DNA from: Mesostigma viride | Lineage: Eukaryota; Streptophyta; Mesostigmatophyceae; Mesostigmatales; Mesostigmataceae | Assembly: GCA_009746045.1 (NCBI GenBank) | Contig: RPFO01000027.1 | Span: 2,332,202-2,392,201 of the forward strand | Reading direction: 5' to 3' | DNA length: 60,000 nt | Shown here: in pieces, positions 51,500 to 60,000 of the stretch | Layout: the number at the start of each line of letters is the position of its first letter | Numbering within the stretch: position 1 is the first letter of the stretch | The notes under the pieces: generated by a model | The model's input: the letters and a program-made list of their open reading frames with translations, nothing else | What the model was told of the DNA's origin: nothing | The model's database searches: none | Program-made: the position numbers and the translations under genes

Positions 51500-53245
51500 C
51501 TAGTTTTTTGACTCAGGTGGGTCTGGGATGCTCCACTGCCGATGGTGGAAGCTGCTCAGGTGGTGCTGGAGGCTCATCCTCGTCCCCCCATCCTCCTCAT
51601 CTGCCAGCAGCTGCATGAGAGCGTTCACCATCCTACGCTTATCCTGTCTGCTGAAGGGCCGAGCGCGGGACTGGAACCTCCCAGAGGGCTGGAAGTTGGG
51701 CTGGAACCCTGGCTGCATCCGGTGATCGCCAGCAGGAACGCCAGGAGGAAGGCTGGGTGGCCTGGGAGATGGCAGGGCGCCAAAAGGTCCTCTCGTGGCA
51801 GGGGGAAACTGGTCCCGTCTAGGGCAGTCCCGTGCAAAGTGACCTGGCTGGTTGCAGATAAAACAGTTACCCTGGGTGGGATCCAAGGCATTGAGCTCCC
51901 CCAGGAGGTCATCCAGCTGGTTCAGGGACTTCTTGATGGGTGGCACTGGCGTGGCCACAGGCTCCCACTTGACAGAAAAAGCAGGCACACGACAGAGGGT
52001 GAGCACATAAGACAACACCTTGTCCCATTGCCAGTCCACGTAGTCGAACTGGGAGAAGTGCTTGTCCACATCCAGTCGCACGTGTGGAGCCATGCCATGC
52101 AGTAGTCTGTGAAGCGCCTCTGCGTCAGAGCATTGGGGAATCTTGGCTCTAAGGTTGGTGAATTGCTCCACGAACTGTGGCAGCGTCAAACCAGCCTGCG
52201 TACAGTTAGCCAGTGCGTCCCGATCCATGCGAAGCTGATCCTGGGGTAACAGAAACCGGCGAAAGCCCAATAGGAGAGAGGGGAGGTCGGTACACGCACG
52301 TCCAGCCACAGAACGCAAAAACTCATCAAAACGGTCGCTGGCACTGTCGCTCATCCGCTGCCTAACCATTCTCTTCTGGATGTCCATCGTGAGACGTTCC
52401 TCTGCCTTGGGCCCGTAGTTGGCGAAGTGGATAGCGAAGACATCCTGAAACTTGGTGGAGAAATGGTCGAAGCTGCGATGGGTAAGGTTGGTCAGCGATA
52501 GCTTGTCTACCGACTCCACCTTGGGAAAAGGAACAGTACGAGGATACAAAGACGTGAGCTCCATCACTGGGGCGTGTGGTGCATTCTGACTCTCCGGCAA
52601 TGTCGCAGCCACCGAGAGCCGTGGAGGCTCATGCCCCTGTGCATCTGTCCCTTCATCAACAAAAGGAGCGTCAACCGCATATACCCTTCGTATACCCAGT
52701 GTTGGAGACGGTTGATCCACGAAAACAGACTCTCCATCGCCCGCCTGCCCTTGCGACTCAAGTTGCTGCACACGCGCAATAGTCCTACCCACACTCTTCT
52801 CCAGCGCTTCCGCCACACTTCTAGCTCTCGCAGCTTCCTCACGTTCATGTTGTAATCGAATTTTCTCCGCTGTCAGCTCGTCAGCCGCTAGCCGAGTGCC
52901 GTCTCGCCCCGGCACCGTGTTGTAGCCAAAACGAATAGCCGAACCGTATTCGGGTGCTGGCGAACGCGTGTCCTCCACGTTGGAGAACCGTGGTCCACCT
53001 CTACCAGTGCCACGCAGGGAGGGCTCGCCTGGTTGCACACCGAGGGGCAAGATGGAGAACTTTGGGCCGACCGACAGCGAATATCTGCGGGAAGCAGACA
53101 TTAAGGTGGTATCTCCAAATAGTTGACGTCTGGGAGTAGATGATGAAACCCTTTCATCACCGGTCGTCCGTTGAGCTGCTAAAGATGTGGTTGCATCTTC
53201 AACTCTCTTACTTGATAACGGTGGTTGTGTCTCCGGGTTACTCAT
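51500..53245 (-). CDS. gag polyprotein of the Ty3/gypsy element
   Basis: 581 codons from ATG 53245; the frame is open a further 18 codons upstream without an ATG. Residues about 121-165 form a likely coiled coil (AADELTAEKIRLQHEREEA onward). Residues about 270-430 resemble the retrotransposon gag (capsid) domain, with FDHFSTKFQDVFAIHF and a FRRFLLPQDQL-type helix. Residues 461-474 are a CCHC zinc knuckle, CFICNQPGHFARDC. Gag assembles the virus-like particle and packages the RNA. The frame is intact, unlike pol. Confidence 0.92.
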   Translation of the reverse strand: MSNPETQPPLSSKRVEDATTSLAAQRTTGDERVSSSTPRRQLFGDTTLMSASRRYSLSVGPKFSILPLGVQPGEPSLRGTGRGGPRFSNVEDTRSPAPEYGSAIRFGYNTVPGRDGTRLAADELTAEKIRLQHEREEAARARSVAEALEKSVGRTIARVQQLESQGQAGDGESVFVDQPSPTLGIRRVYAVDAPFVDEGTDAQGHEPPRLSVAATLPESQNAPHAPVMELTSLYPRTVPFPKVESVDKLSLTNLTHRSFDHFSTKFQDVFAIHFANYGPKAEERLTMDIQKRMVRQRMSDSASDRFDEFLRSVAGRACTDLPSLLLGFRRFLLPQDQLRMDRDALANCTQAGLTLPQFVEQFTNLRAKIPQCSDAEALHRLLHGMAPHVRLDVDKHFSQFDYVDWQWDKVLSYVLTLCRVPAFSVKWEPVATPVPPIKKSLNQLDDLLGELNALDPTQGNCFICNQPGHFARDCPRRDQFPPATRGPFGALPSPRPPSLPPGVPAGDHRMQPGFQPNFQPSGRFQSRARPFSRQDKRRMVNALMQLLADEEDGGTRMSLQHHLSSFHHRQWSIPDPPESKN

Positions 53246-53451
53246 CACTCCATGGGTCGCGCATGCCGGACTGGGGAACGTTAGAGACTTGTGGCTCAAG
53301 CAGCTCTCAGAGCAAGACTGTCACATAAGGATGAGTCACACTCTAAAAACTGTCCGAACACACAGCATAACGTACCCTCTCTGGGTCTGGCAAGAATTCC
53401 ATTGTTAACCGTGAACTAATACTATCAAGACAACCAACACCTAGGTAGAAA

Positions 53452-53463
53452 CCTCCGATACCA
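53452..53463 (-). other. primer-binding site (initiator-Met tRNA type)
   Basis: TGGTATCGGAGG on the minus strand, one base inside the 5' LTR. It differs at two positions from the standard iMet site TGGTATCAGAGC. It would prime minus-strand cDNA synthesis. Confidence 0.85.
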
Positions 53464-53464
53464 A

Positions 53465-54166
53465 TGTAACGACTAAAAATGTTGTGTTTGCAACAGCCTC
53501 AGTTTCAACATTGATGTGAAAAGATCTTTATACCTGGGTTGGAGTCGCGACAGATAACTTCACGTCCAGAGAAGCAATGAAGATGGATCTTCAACAGTTA
53601 AGGGAATGAGTCCCCACCCTTGTTAGACACAACAGACAAGTTATATCCAAGTCGACTATCTGTTGAAGTTATAGTTGACTTTTAGCAAGGGTTGTTTGAT
53701 TGATGAAACAAGGAAACCCTTGAATTACACCATAGCTTTAGCTTTCTTACACGCACACATGCACAGCCGCCACAAACAGGATAAAAGTCATCGTGCACGC
53801 AGAGTCGGCTCAGCCCTAACCCGGAAGGACCAATCAAAAGTGAGGATCACTCAAGATAAGATCTTAGCTTCCGAATCCTCAACACAACACAAAGCCAGCA
53901 CATACTGAATCTCCATGACCTGGAATCAGATCCACCAGGTACAACGGTATTAAAGAGAATCTATGACTGACTGAACAAAATCATGCAAAGTACCCTACCT
54001 GGATCAGGCCACGACCAATGAGGGTAGAACAATAAATTCTACAGATCTCAGCAGGCCCAATATCCACCAGACGTCGAAGCCTCCTAACTTCCCAAATAAT
54101 TGTCCTAAAGAACTCATAATAAGATCAACAGTAGGAAAACTTTGGATGTAACATTTGGTTGTTACA
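53465..54166 (-). repeat. 5' LTR
   Basis: Same ends as the 3' LTR. It should contain the element promoter, with a TATAAAG box at 53526-53532 on the minus strand. Confidence 0.95.
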
Positions 54167-54361
54167 AGCTGCTATTGATCCCCCCACAAAATGAGCCACA
54201 AGCCACGAGGTAGCCATGGGTGACGGCGGAGCTCATAACTTTCACGTTTGGGCACCAAATTCGGCCTTGAATGATTCACAATCGCTTCGTCTTTCTAAGA
54301 CGCACACGCTGATCGTATATATTTTCCCGAAGCTAATCACACAATCTTATGATGAGCAAAC

Positions 54362-55868
54362 CAGTGTACAGGCATACGGCGTATAATACGCCGTACGATG
54401 CGTATTATACGCCATACGCAAGATTTGCGTATCAAAATGGGCGAAAAAATACGCACGGCGTATTTTTTGCGTATTGCGTATTTTTTGCGTATTTTTTGCG
54501 TATTTTCTTGCGTATATGAACCGTGTTCGAAGTAGCTTCTGGCATCATTTTGGACGGCACGTGGAGCCGGAACTAGACCTAGGCGACCTGTAACTCCGCG
54601 ACAAATTAACGGGCATGCAGGTGCCAAGCTGGCCGTGTACGACTGTACTTTTACGTGCATTGCTGCAGATTGCTGCGTGTCGGACTAGGGTCTAGGAGAC
54701 GAAGGACGAGGAAATTAGGTAACGAAGTTATGTTGTCTGCCAACAAGGGCGCGCATCTGGCACCTAAACTTTAATCGTAGCTTAATTGACATCCAGGCAC
54801 CATGGCTAGCGACGGTGATGGTGTGGGTCTATGGAACACAATGATGATGGGGCCGACGAGATGCAGGCCGTATTCGAGACTGTCTGGACACACATCGTGA
54901 AAGAACAGACTCTCAACAAGAAAGGGCAGCCGACAGGTAACTACAAGCTCGGTGACGTGCACACTTTTGGATGCAAAATTCTCGGGTTCTACCAGTGCCC
55001 GAGCAAGGCTAGCACCCGCCATATATGGACGCCACGTATGCGAAGGAGGCAAGAGTGAGCGAGTGCAAGAGGCCGCCGGAGGCATTACGTCCCAGGCTGC
55101 GGGGTATTTGGTGTGACTCGCGATGCATATAAATGCCTTATTAAATAGCCATGCAGGCTGCTGCTAGCCAGCCACCGTACCATATGTGTTAATGGTTTAG
55201 GGAAGCTGGGTCAGGTTGCTGGCCTGCATGGTATCCTGCACGCTAGCCACATTGTTGGCAGCCCGTATGGATTCTTGCTTCAAGTAGATCAATATTGCAT
55301 GGTTGCCTACCACGAGTAGGCAAGATGTCTGTTTCTGGCACAATGTCTTATTACTTTTGGCAAGTTGGCCAACTGACCGTGTCTGTATCCCGACCGTGTT
55401 CAGTACTAGTATATAGCAATTCCATGCTGCCAGAGATGACGTGGTTTTTAAGTTCAACATACAGTAATGGTGGCAGCAATCTCTATACCTCTGCAAGTGT
55501 CATTGCGCATGCATATCTACTTGTGTTTTTATCCTTTTCAGGTGTGCACTGATTGTGCATACAACTTTGTTATGGTGTGCTTTTAACAGACTTAATAATT
55601 AAACAGGACAATGCTTGTACTTGTAAGCAGCAACGGTAATGCCAACGCCATGAGATGATGTGTCACATATACTAGGCATGTGGTGCATTGCAAGAACACA
55701 AAGAAAACATGCCTGATTGGTCAGAATGTTGAGGAACCCCCTGAACCATTAAAAAAACAGCATTTTCAAGAGTCACCGTACGATTTGCGTATAATACCCC
55801 GTACGAGCGTATTATACCCAATACCCATGGGCCCTGTACGATTGCGTATTGTGTATGCCTGTACACTG
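54362..55868. mobile_element. hAT-like DNA transposon, non-autonomous (1.5 kb)
   Basis: The ends are CAGTGTACAGGCATAC and its inverse, flanked by the 8-bp duplication GAGCAAAC (54354-54361 and 55869-55876). A CAGTG start and an 8-bp duplication are hallmarks of hAT elements. Subterminal GCGTAT/ATACGC motifs are repeated many times on both sides (54380-54515 and 55785-55855), as in hAT transposase-binding regions. A 75-codon frame at 54831-55058 has VWTHIVKEQ, loosely like the start of a BED finger, but no full transposase is present. Confidence 0.85.
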
Positions 55869-56217
55869 GAGCAAACGCTCGTATACGCAACGCAGCCTGG
55901 CGGCTGCGATGAGCCTGAAGTCTGAAAATACGCCTGCAGCTCCGGGTGTAGTTCCGCCCGGCCAAGCAGGCATGCAGCGATGACACTAGTACTCAATCCT
56001 TAGTAGTCCACTCAGCTCCCCCTGCGGCCTCGCCCACGGCATCGCCTGATCCCAAACGCAGTCGCCCAGTAGAATCAATTAACCGCGCCCAACAACAGAA
56101 CCGCGCTTTCGTCCCCATGCAACCCTTCAATGACAGTCGACGACCACGACTCGACCAACCTGGCCCCGTGCACTGCCATGCACTGCATATTCTACGGGGA
56201 CTCGCTTTATATGAGCT

Positions 56218-57360
56218 GTGCCTCCATCTCCACCTAGCCTCGACCGCCTCATCCATCCGGAGTCACGGCACCTAGGTCAGCGCGGCCCCAACTTTCTGTT
56301 CGGGTGCCAGCCCCGGCCCCAAAGCACACCATTCTCTGCTCCCTCCTCGGTCATGCGCTCTGACGGCGAGAGCTGGGCTCATTCCATTTCCGCATTCACC
56401 TTCCGCTCCCTCCTTCAGGAGGCCCTTGAGCAGCACGCATGACTCCCGGCCCTCACTGCAGATGTGGCAGCAATGGGCAGCACGCTGGCTGCTAAGCTCC
56501 CTCATCTTTCCACCACCGCCACCTAGCTCAACCTCCACCCTCCTCGCCTCCACCTCCACCGCCACCACCGCATCTACCACCGCCATCTGAACTGAGTAAA
56601 CTTACGGACACCGCGCCCAGCTCCTGAGTCGATCAACATCGACAAGCGCATCCACGACAACGCCATCGCCATTGAGTGCCTGCAAAAGTCAAAACACCGC
56701 AGGCCTCACCGCCCAGGCGGTGAAGGACATTGCCGCCCGGCCTGGCCGGCCAACACCTGCTGGCCAACGATCGGCTCCTCCCACCCAGTCACCTGACCTG
56801 GGCCGACATGCTGAAGCATCACACCACCTCCACCGCCTCCACCATCGCGGCACAGCTCAAGCAACAAACGCTCGACCTCCGCGAGGAGGCCGACATCACC
56901 TGAGCGCAGCCATAACGTCATCGTCAAGCACTAATTTGACCCGAGCTGGCAGGTGAGGACTCCGAGTCTCTTGCCACAGCGTTTAAGCGCGACATCCTTA
57001 CCCCGGCCCATGGACTCACTCACTGGTGAGCTCAGGATGTCAACTGTCCGCCTTCCCCGCGCGCAGGGTAAGGCTGGACCGGCTCCCCTGCTTCTCACCT
57101 TTGAGTACATGGCGGATAATAAGCTGTTGTTTCTTAAACGCCGTAAGATCATTGGGAGGACTTCCTACACGCTGGACGACGACTTGACCCTGTCGCAGCA
57201 ACAACGGCGACGGGAGCTATGGCCGACCTACCTCCAGCTCCGGCAGACCGCACTGGGGGAAGCTGGTATACTGGAGGTGGGCGGTCATCCACATCGACCA
57301 CAAGCTCTGGCAGGCGCCCCCTGCTACCCCAGCTGGCAACCCAGCCTTGGGAATATGTAG
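56218..57360 (+). pseudogene. LINE ORF1-like protein remnant
   Basis: Broken frames include TFRSLLQEALEQHA (about 56395-56440), GLTAQAVKDIAARP (about 56700-56745), then SLTGELRMSTVRLPRAQGKAG and LLLTFEYMADNKLLFLKRR, and YTLDDDLTLSQQQRRRELWP (about 57165-57225). The stretch 56953-57360 is one open frame. Frame shifts and stops upstream make it a pseudogene. Confidence 0.65.
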
Positions 57361-57440
57361 CAGTAGTGTAGACTAGTCAGGCTTAGCTTAGCACGTGGCC
57401 CACGCCTAGCTATGCGCATGTGCGCCTATGATGGGACTCC

Positions 57441-57760
57441 CCTCAATGATGGGCCTGGTATAGGTGACGTAGAACTGCGTGGGTGCCACCGCCTTCCCCA
57501 CTCATGGGACAAGGCGGCTCCCCCACCAGTCCTGCTCACCTTCCCCTCCCCTGAGGCCGGACAAGCAGCCGCCGGTTCCTTTCTCGTCGCAAGAGGTTGC
57601 ACGACCAGTCACCTGGACGCTGGACGACGACCTGATCCCCGCTCAGCAGCAGCAGCGATGCGACCTGTGGCCGGAATACCTCCGCCACTAGCAGGATCCC
57701 CAGAAGCCCAAGGTGTACTGGAGGGGCGGGGACCTGATGATCAACCACTTTTAAGATGTG
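57441..57760 (+). pseudogene. divergent ORF1 C-terminal fragment
   Basis: Frames encode FPTHGTRR, LLTFPSPE and WTLDDDLIPAQQQQRCDLWPEYL with a closing VYWRGGDLMI, clearly related to YTLDDDLTLAQQQRRRELWP...VYWKGAAIYV but more divergent than the other copies. It may represent a separate subfamily. Confidence 0.55.
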
Positions 57761-57879
57761 GACGCCCCCTGCCGGTTAGATTAGCCCTAAGTGTAATCAT
57801 TGGTAGTCACTGCCGCCATGGCATGCAGCCATGCCTATAATGTTAGCAATGCCTAGCCTAGCTTGCCACCATACCTATA

Positions 57880-58164
57880 CTATATATAGTACTCCTACAC
57901 ACAGATCTCGAGTGATTTATCTAGTACCAAATCCGAAAGGCTTGCATCACTCCCCGGACAGGAGAACTTTTGCGGATGACTGTAGGTGTAAGTTGGCGAT
58001 GCCATGGTAACCGGAGACGTCCGTCCTATAGTCAGCAAAATTGGTGCGAGAGGTCCCCAGTTCGATTCCGGTCGGATTCATTTGCAGCTCGGCGTTTTTC
58101 CGCGTTTTCCGCAGCCCGGCACTAAACGCAAATGGTTTTCACCTTTGCGGAGTGCATGATCAGA
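57880..58164 (+). mobile_element. SINE-like element, copy 2
   Basis: 285 bp flanked by the 9-bp duplication ATACCTATA (57871-57879 and 58165-58173). The body matches copy 1 from TAGTACTCCTACACAC to TGATCAGA, with the B box GTTCGATTCC at 58060-58069. Confidence 0.75.
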
Positions 58165-58439
58165 ATACCTATAGTCACGTCACTCACGTGCACGTACCGC
58201 TAACGCAAGGTGCACTGCCAGCCATAGCCTTAGCCTAGCTTAGCATTAGTACAGCCGGCCATGCTACTCCCTAGCTATGCTCCGCTTGCTTGCCCACGTT
58301 CCTGAACAATGATGATATGCTCACGCGGGTCTTATTGCACCCACAGAAATTGCCGGATCGTCTATCGTGTCCGATTGCTGCTGTGGCATGCCTCTGGCAT
58401 GGAGTAGAAAGGGGGTCTCTACCCTTTCTTCCTGTTGTG

Positions 58440-58530
58440 CATTCATTAATCAATTAATTAATAGACCTGTGACTGCGTCACGTGAGCATAAGTCCTCAGT
58501 GGGAGGGGAACATGGAATGGAATGGATTAT
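58440..58530 (-). mobile_element. 3' end of second retroelement family
   Basis: In reverse complement: CCTCCCACTGAGGACTTATG, then GTGACGCAGTCAC hairpin and a TTAA tail (58444-58462). It matches the element ending at 5914. Confidence 0.6.
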
Positions 58531-58630
58531 GTAGATGATCCCTGTTGTGCATATACATTAAAAATATAATTACTTACAGCAGAGTGAAATCACTCAAACC
58601 AAAGCAAACGCCCAGCTATAAACCTATATA

Positions 58631-59114
58631 GGCCCACTTCAAATGTTCCGCCGTCCAAGCCAAGTGTGTGACACTTTTTCGCTATTTTCGCAAAAAAAAA
58701 AATAAAATTTCGCACGAGTTCGCGTGATTTTCGCGTGATTTTCGCAAAATTTTCACACATTTTCGCACGATTTCGCACGATTTCGCACAATTTTGCATGA
58801 TTTCGCACGATTTCGCATGGATTTCAACCAAGGGTCGTTTTGGGGAGTGACGTTTGACAAAATTTCGCATGAATTCACACACGTTGTGCACATCAAAATT
58901 TTTTACCGTCGACATTTTTCACATGAAATTTCGCACGATTTCAGCAAATTTCGCACAAATTCGCACGATTTCAGCAAATTTCACACGATTTCAGCAAATT
59001 TCGCACAATTTCGCACGATTTCGCACGACGAATCACTCTGCAGAGTGACGATCGTCGAAAAAGTCAAAAAAACGACAAAAAGTGTCACACTTTTCGGAAC
59101 ATTTGAAGTGGGCC
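58631..59114. mobile_element. MITE with internal TTTCGCACGA repeats
   Basis: The ends are GGCCCACTTCAAATGTTCCG and its inverse (59095-59114), with GTGTGACACTTTTT repeated further in on both sides. The interior is built of TTTCGCACGA/ATTTCAGCAAA units of 10-13 bases. No target duplication beyond TA-rich flanks is clear. There is no transposase. Confidence 0.7.
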
Positions 59115-59205
59115 CGGTCTAATATATATAGGTCCACCTATATACAGAGCCATGTCAAAGCTCTATACTACGATCAGACCAATGGAAACTCCTAACGGGA
59201 GGAAC

Positions 59206-59565
59206 CTAATAGCCCTGCTGCACCGCAAAATCAGCCCGCGTACGGCGGAGCATGATGTCAGCCATGGCCCGAGTCAGCGCCACCGACAAGCGCTGACGCC
59301 AATATGACGTCCAGGAACGCGCCGACCATGGGGCCCGCTGGCCCTCCAGGTCCAGCCGGTCCTCCCGGAGCCGGCAACACTCCTTGAAGAAGGCGGAGGT
59401 CAGGGGCCCCATGGCCCCAAACTCCTCCAGGACAAAGGGCACCACACGATGGTGCCCGACGTCGCCGTAGGCCAGGAGCTTGGCCCGCTCCGCCTGGTCC
59501 GCCGTGTAACCTGCCGTGAGGGAGGCCCCAGCCACGTGGCTAAGAGCCAAGGAGATATACATCAC
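59206..59565 (-). pseudogene. C-terminal fragment of a LINE-like polyprotein, copy 2
   Basis: A 119-codon frame with VVPFVLEEFGAMGP, REDRLDLEGQRAPWSARSW, YWRQRLSVALTR and MLRRTRADF. It parallels copy 1 at 39.4-39.6 kb. The open frame is longer than in copy 1, but no reverse transcriptase is attached. Whether it is part of a LINE or a separate gene family cannot be settled here. Confidence 0.5.
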
Positions 59566-59605
59566 CCCGGCGCTCCGTGACTGCCCAACAGGAGCACGTG
59601 TTTAA
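59566..59605 (+). mobile_element. retroelement 3' terminus with TTAA tail
   Basis: CTCCGTGACTGCCCAACAGG then AGCACGTG and a tail of TTAA units (59600-59620 region). Same terminal layout as at 37.9 and 39.8 kb, opposite strand. Confidence 0.5.
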
Positions 59606-59620
59606 TTAATTAATTAATTC

Positions 59621-59730
59621 GTGGGACTCCCCATAGATGATGCATTAAGAATGTAGCCAAGCTTTGCCTATGCAGAGAGCTACTCTCTGCTGACTGCTGA
59701 GACGCCATGCCCTAGCCATTGTTTTGCCCT
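59621..59730 (+). mobile_element. ORF1-element 3' UTR fragment
   Basis: Contains the perfect hairpin GCAGAGAG-CTA-CTCTCTGC near 59673 and CATGCCCTAGCC, as in the 3' UTRs at 43.05 and 44.04 kb. Confidence 0.5.
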
Positions 59731-59879
59731 GATTTGGAAAAAGATGATGGACAATTAGGCAAAGAGGGCTCAGGTCATAGAGGACAACAAACCCCCTGCA
59801 GTGCCAGCAGTGGGGAAGCCGCGCGTTTGCTCAAGGTTGCTAGACAAAGACCCCTGGGGTCGCGGGCACCATAGCTATA

Positions 59880-60000
59880 GAGGAGGACTGTTTTTTGTAG
59901 ATAGCTTAGACCGGTAGGATTGCGTGTACCCATCCATCCATCCATCCACCCATCGGGGTTAATGCTCTGTGACTCCCCAACGGGAGCACGAGTTTTACTA
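59880..60000 (+). mobile_element. LINE 3' end, cut by the window edge
   Basis: CATCCATCCATCC, then GTGACTCCCCAACGGGAGCA with the hairpin CTCCC-CAAC-GGGAG (59973-59986) and the start of a tail. Parallel to other LINE ends in the window. Confidence 0.55.

Larger units (their letters stand above)
44772..54166 (-). mobile_element. Ty3/gypsy LTR retrotransposon (chromovirus type), 9.4 kb
   Basis: Two LTRs of 703 and 702 bp with TG...CA ends bound an internal region that holds, on the minus strand, a primer-binding site, gag, protease, reverse transcriptase, RNase H, integrase and a polypurine tract. The order RT-RNase H-integrase and the C-terminal chromodomain-like sequence place it with Ty3/gypsy chromoviruses. 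Flanking bases AGCGG (44767-44771) and AGCTG (54167-54171) look like a 5-bp target duplication with one later change. LTRs differ at about ten positions by eye, so the insertion is fairly recent, yet pol has several frameshifts. Confidence 0.93.
54167..57440 (+). mobile_element. ORF1-type element interrupted by a hAT-like element
   Basis: The 5' region (GCCACGAGGTAGCCATGGG, GTTTGGGCACC, TCGTCTTTCTAAGACGCACA) at 54185-54361 continues after the insertion at 55869-55990 (GCAACGCAGCCTGGCGGCTG). The ORF1 region and 3' UTR start (GCAGTAGTGTAGAC) follow. It is cut at about 57440 by another ORF1 fragment. Confidence 0.65.

Noticed and set aside
58682-59122. ORFs with HDFSKFRT-type repeats
   Set aside because: They are translations of the TTTCGCACGA units inside a MITE; both strands are open for the same reason.

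Overview
The window looks like nuclear DNA of a eukaryote, most likely a green (chlorophyte, perhaps volvocalean) alga. The signs are genes with many GT-AG introns of 0.2-2.5 kb, GC-rich exons, TGTAA poly(A)-type signals, a plastid-type ABC1 kinase, Ty3/gypsy and LINE retroelements, and very heavy microsatellite content. The species cannot be named from the sequence alone. There are no operons, rRNA genes, convincing functional tRNA genes or CRISPR arrays.

Layout. 1-937: last coding exon of a Gly/Met-rich protein (+). 1.1-14.9 kb: a nested graveyard of retroelements: LINE ORF2 remnants on both strands, several copies of an ORF1-type protein element, a tRNA-like SINE, and a 1.7-kb TIR DNA element. 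Several insertions can be dated relative to each other from target-site duplications (TSDs). 15.19-18.68 kb (-): a complete five-exon cytosolic GAPDH gene (339 aa). 18.7-21.1 kb: intergenic DNA with no gene recognised. 21.14-37.39 kb (-): a 15-exon ABC1K/UbiB-family kinase gene, about 823 aa and resembling plastid ABC1K1/PGR6. Most of its introns carry an expanded tandem repeat, each of a different unit. 37.9-44.7 kb: more ORF1-type elements, LINE ends and a SINE-like repeat. 44.77-54.17 kb (-): a nearly complete 9.4-kb Ty3/gypsy chromovirus with 98-99% similar LTRs, tRNA-iMet-like PBS, PPT, gag, protease-RT-RNase H-integrase-chromodomain and an extra 3' region. 54.2-60 kb: ORF1 elements, a 1.5-kb hAT-like element, a second SINE copy, a MITE and LINE ends.

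Main observations. (1) In both host genes, introns contain degenerate tandem copies of the neighbouring exon edge plus its splice site. GAPDH exon 4 has such copies on both sides (37 of 40 bases identical on the donor side). In the kinase gene most introns show the same stutter, and one copy appears to have seeded a roughly 35-unit 43-bp minisatellite. (2) A family of ORF1-only retroelements (a 'half-LINE') has its own 3' UTR. (3) LINE and ORF1-only elements share a 3'-terminal hairpin (CTCC-CAAC-GGAG) followed by a short simple-repeat tail, mostly TTAA-type, instead of poly(A). (4) Retro-insertions go down to 35 bp with clear TSDs, one confirmed by an uninterrupted copy elsewhere in the window.

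All exon boundaries were placed by eye from GT/AG sites, reading-frame phase and family conservation. Exon phases close perfectly in both genes (1020 and 2472 coding bases including stop). The first exon of the kinase gene is the least certain.
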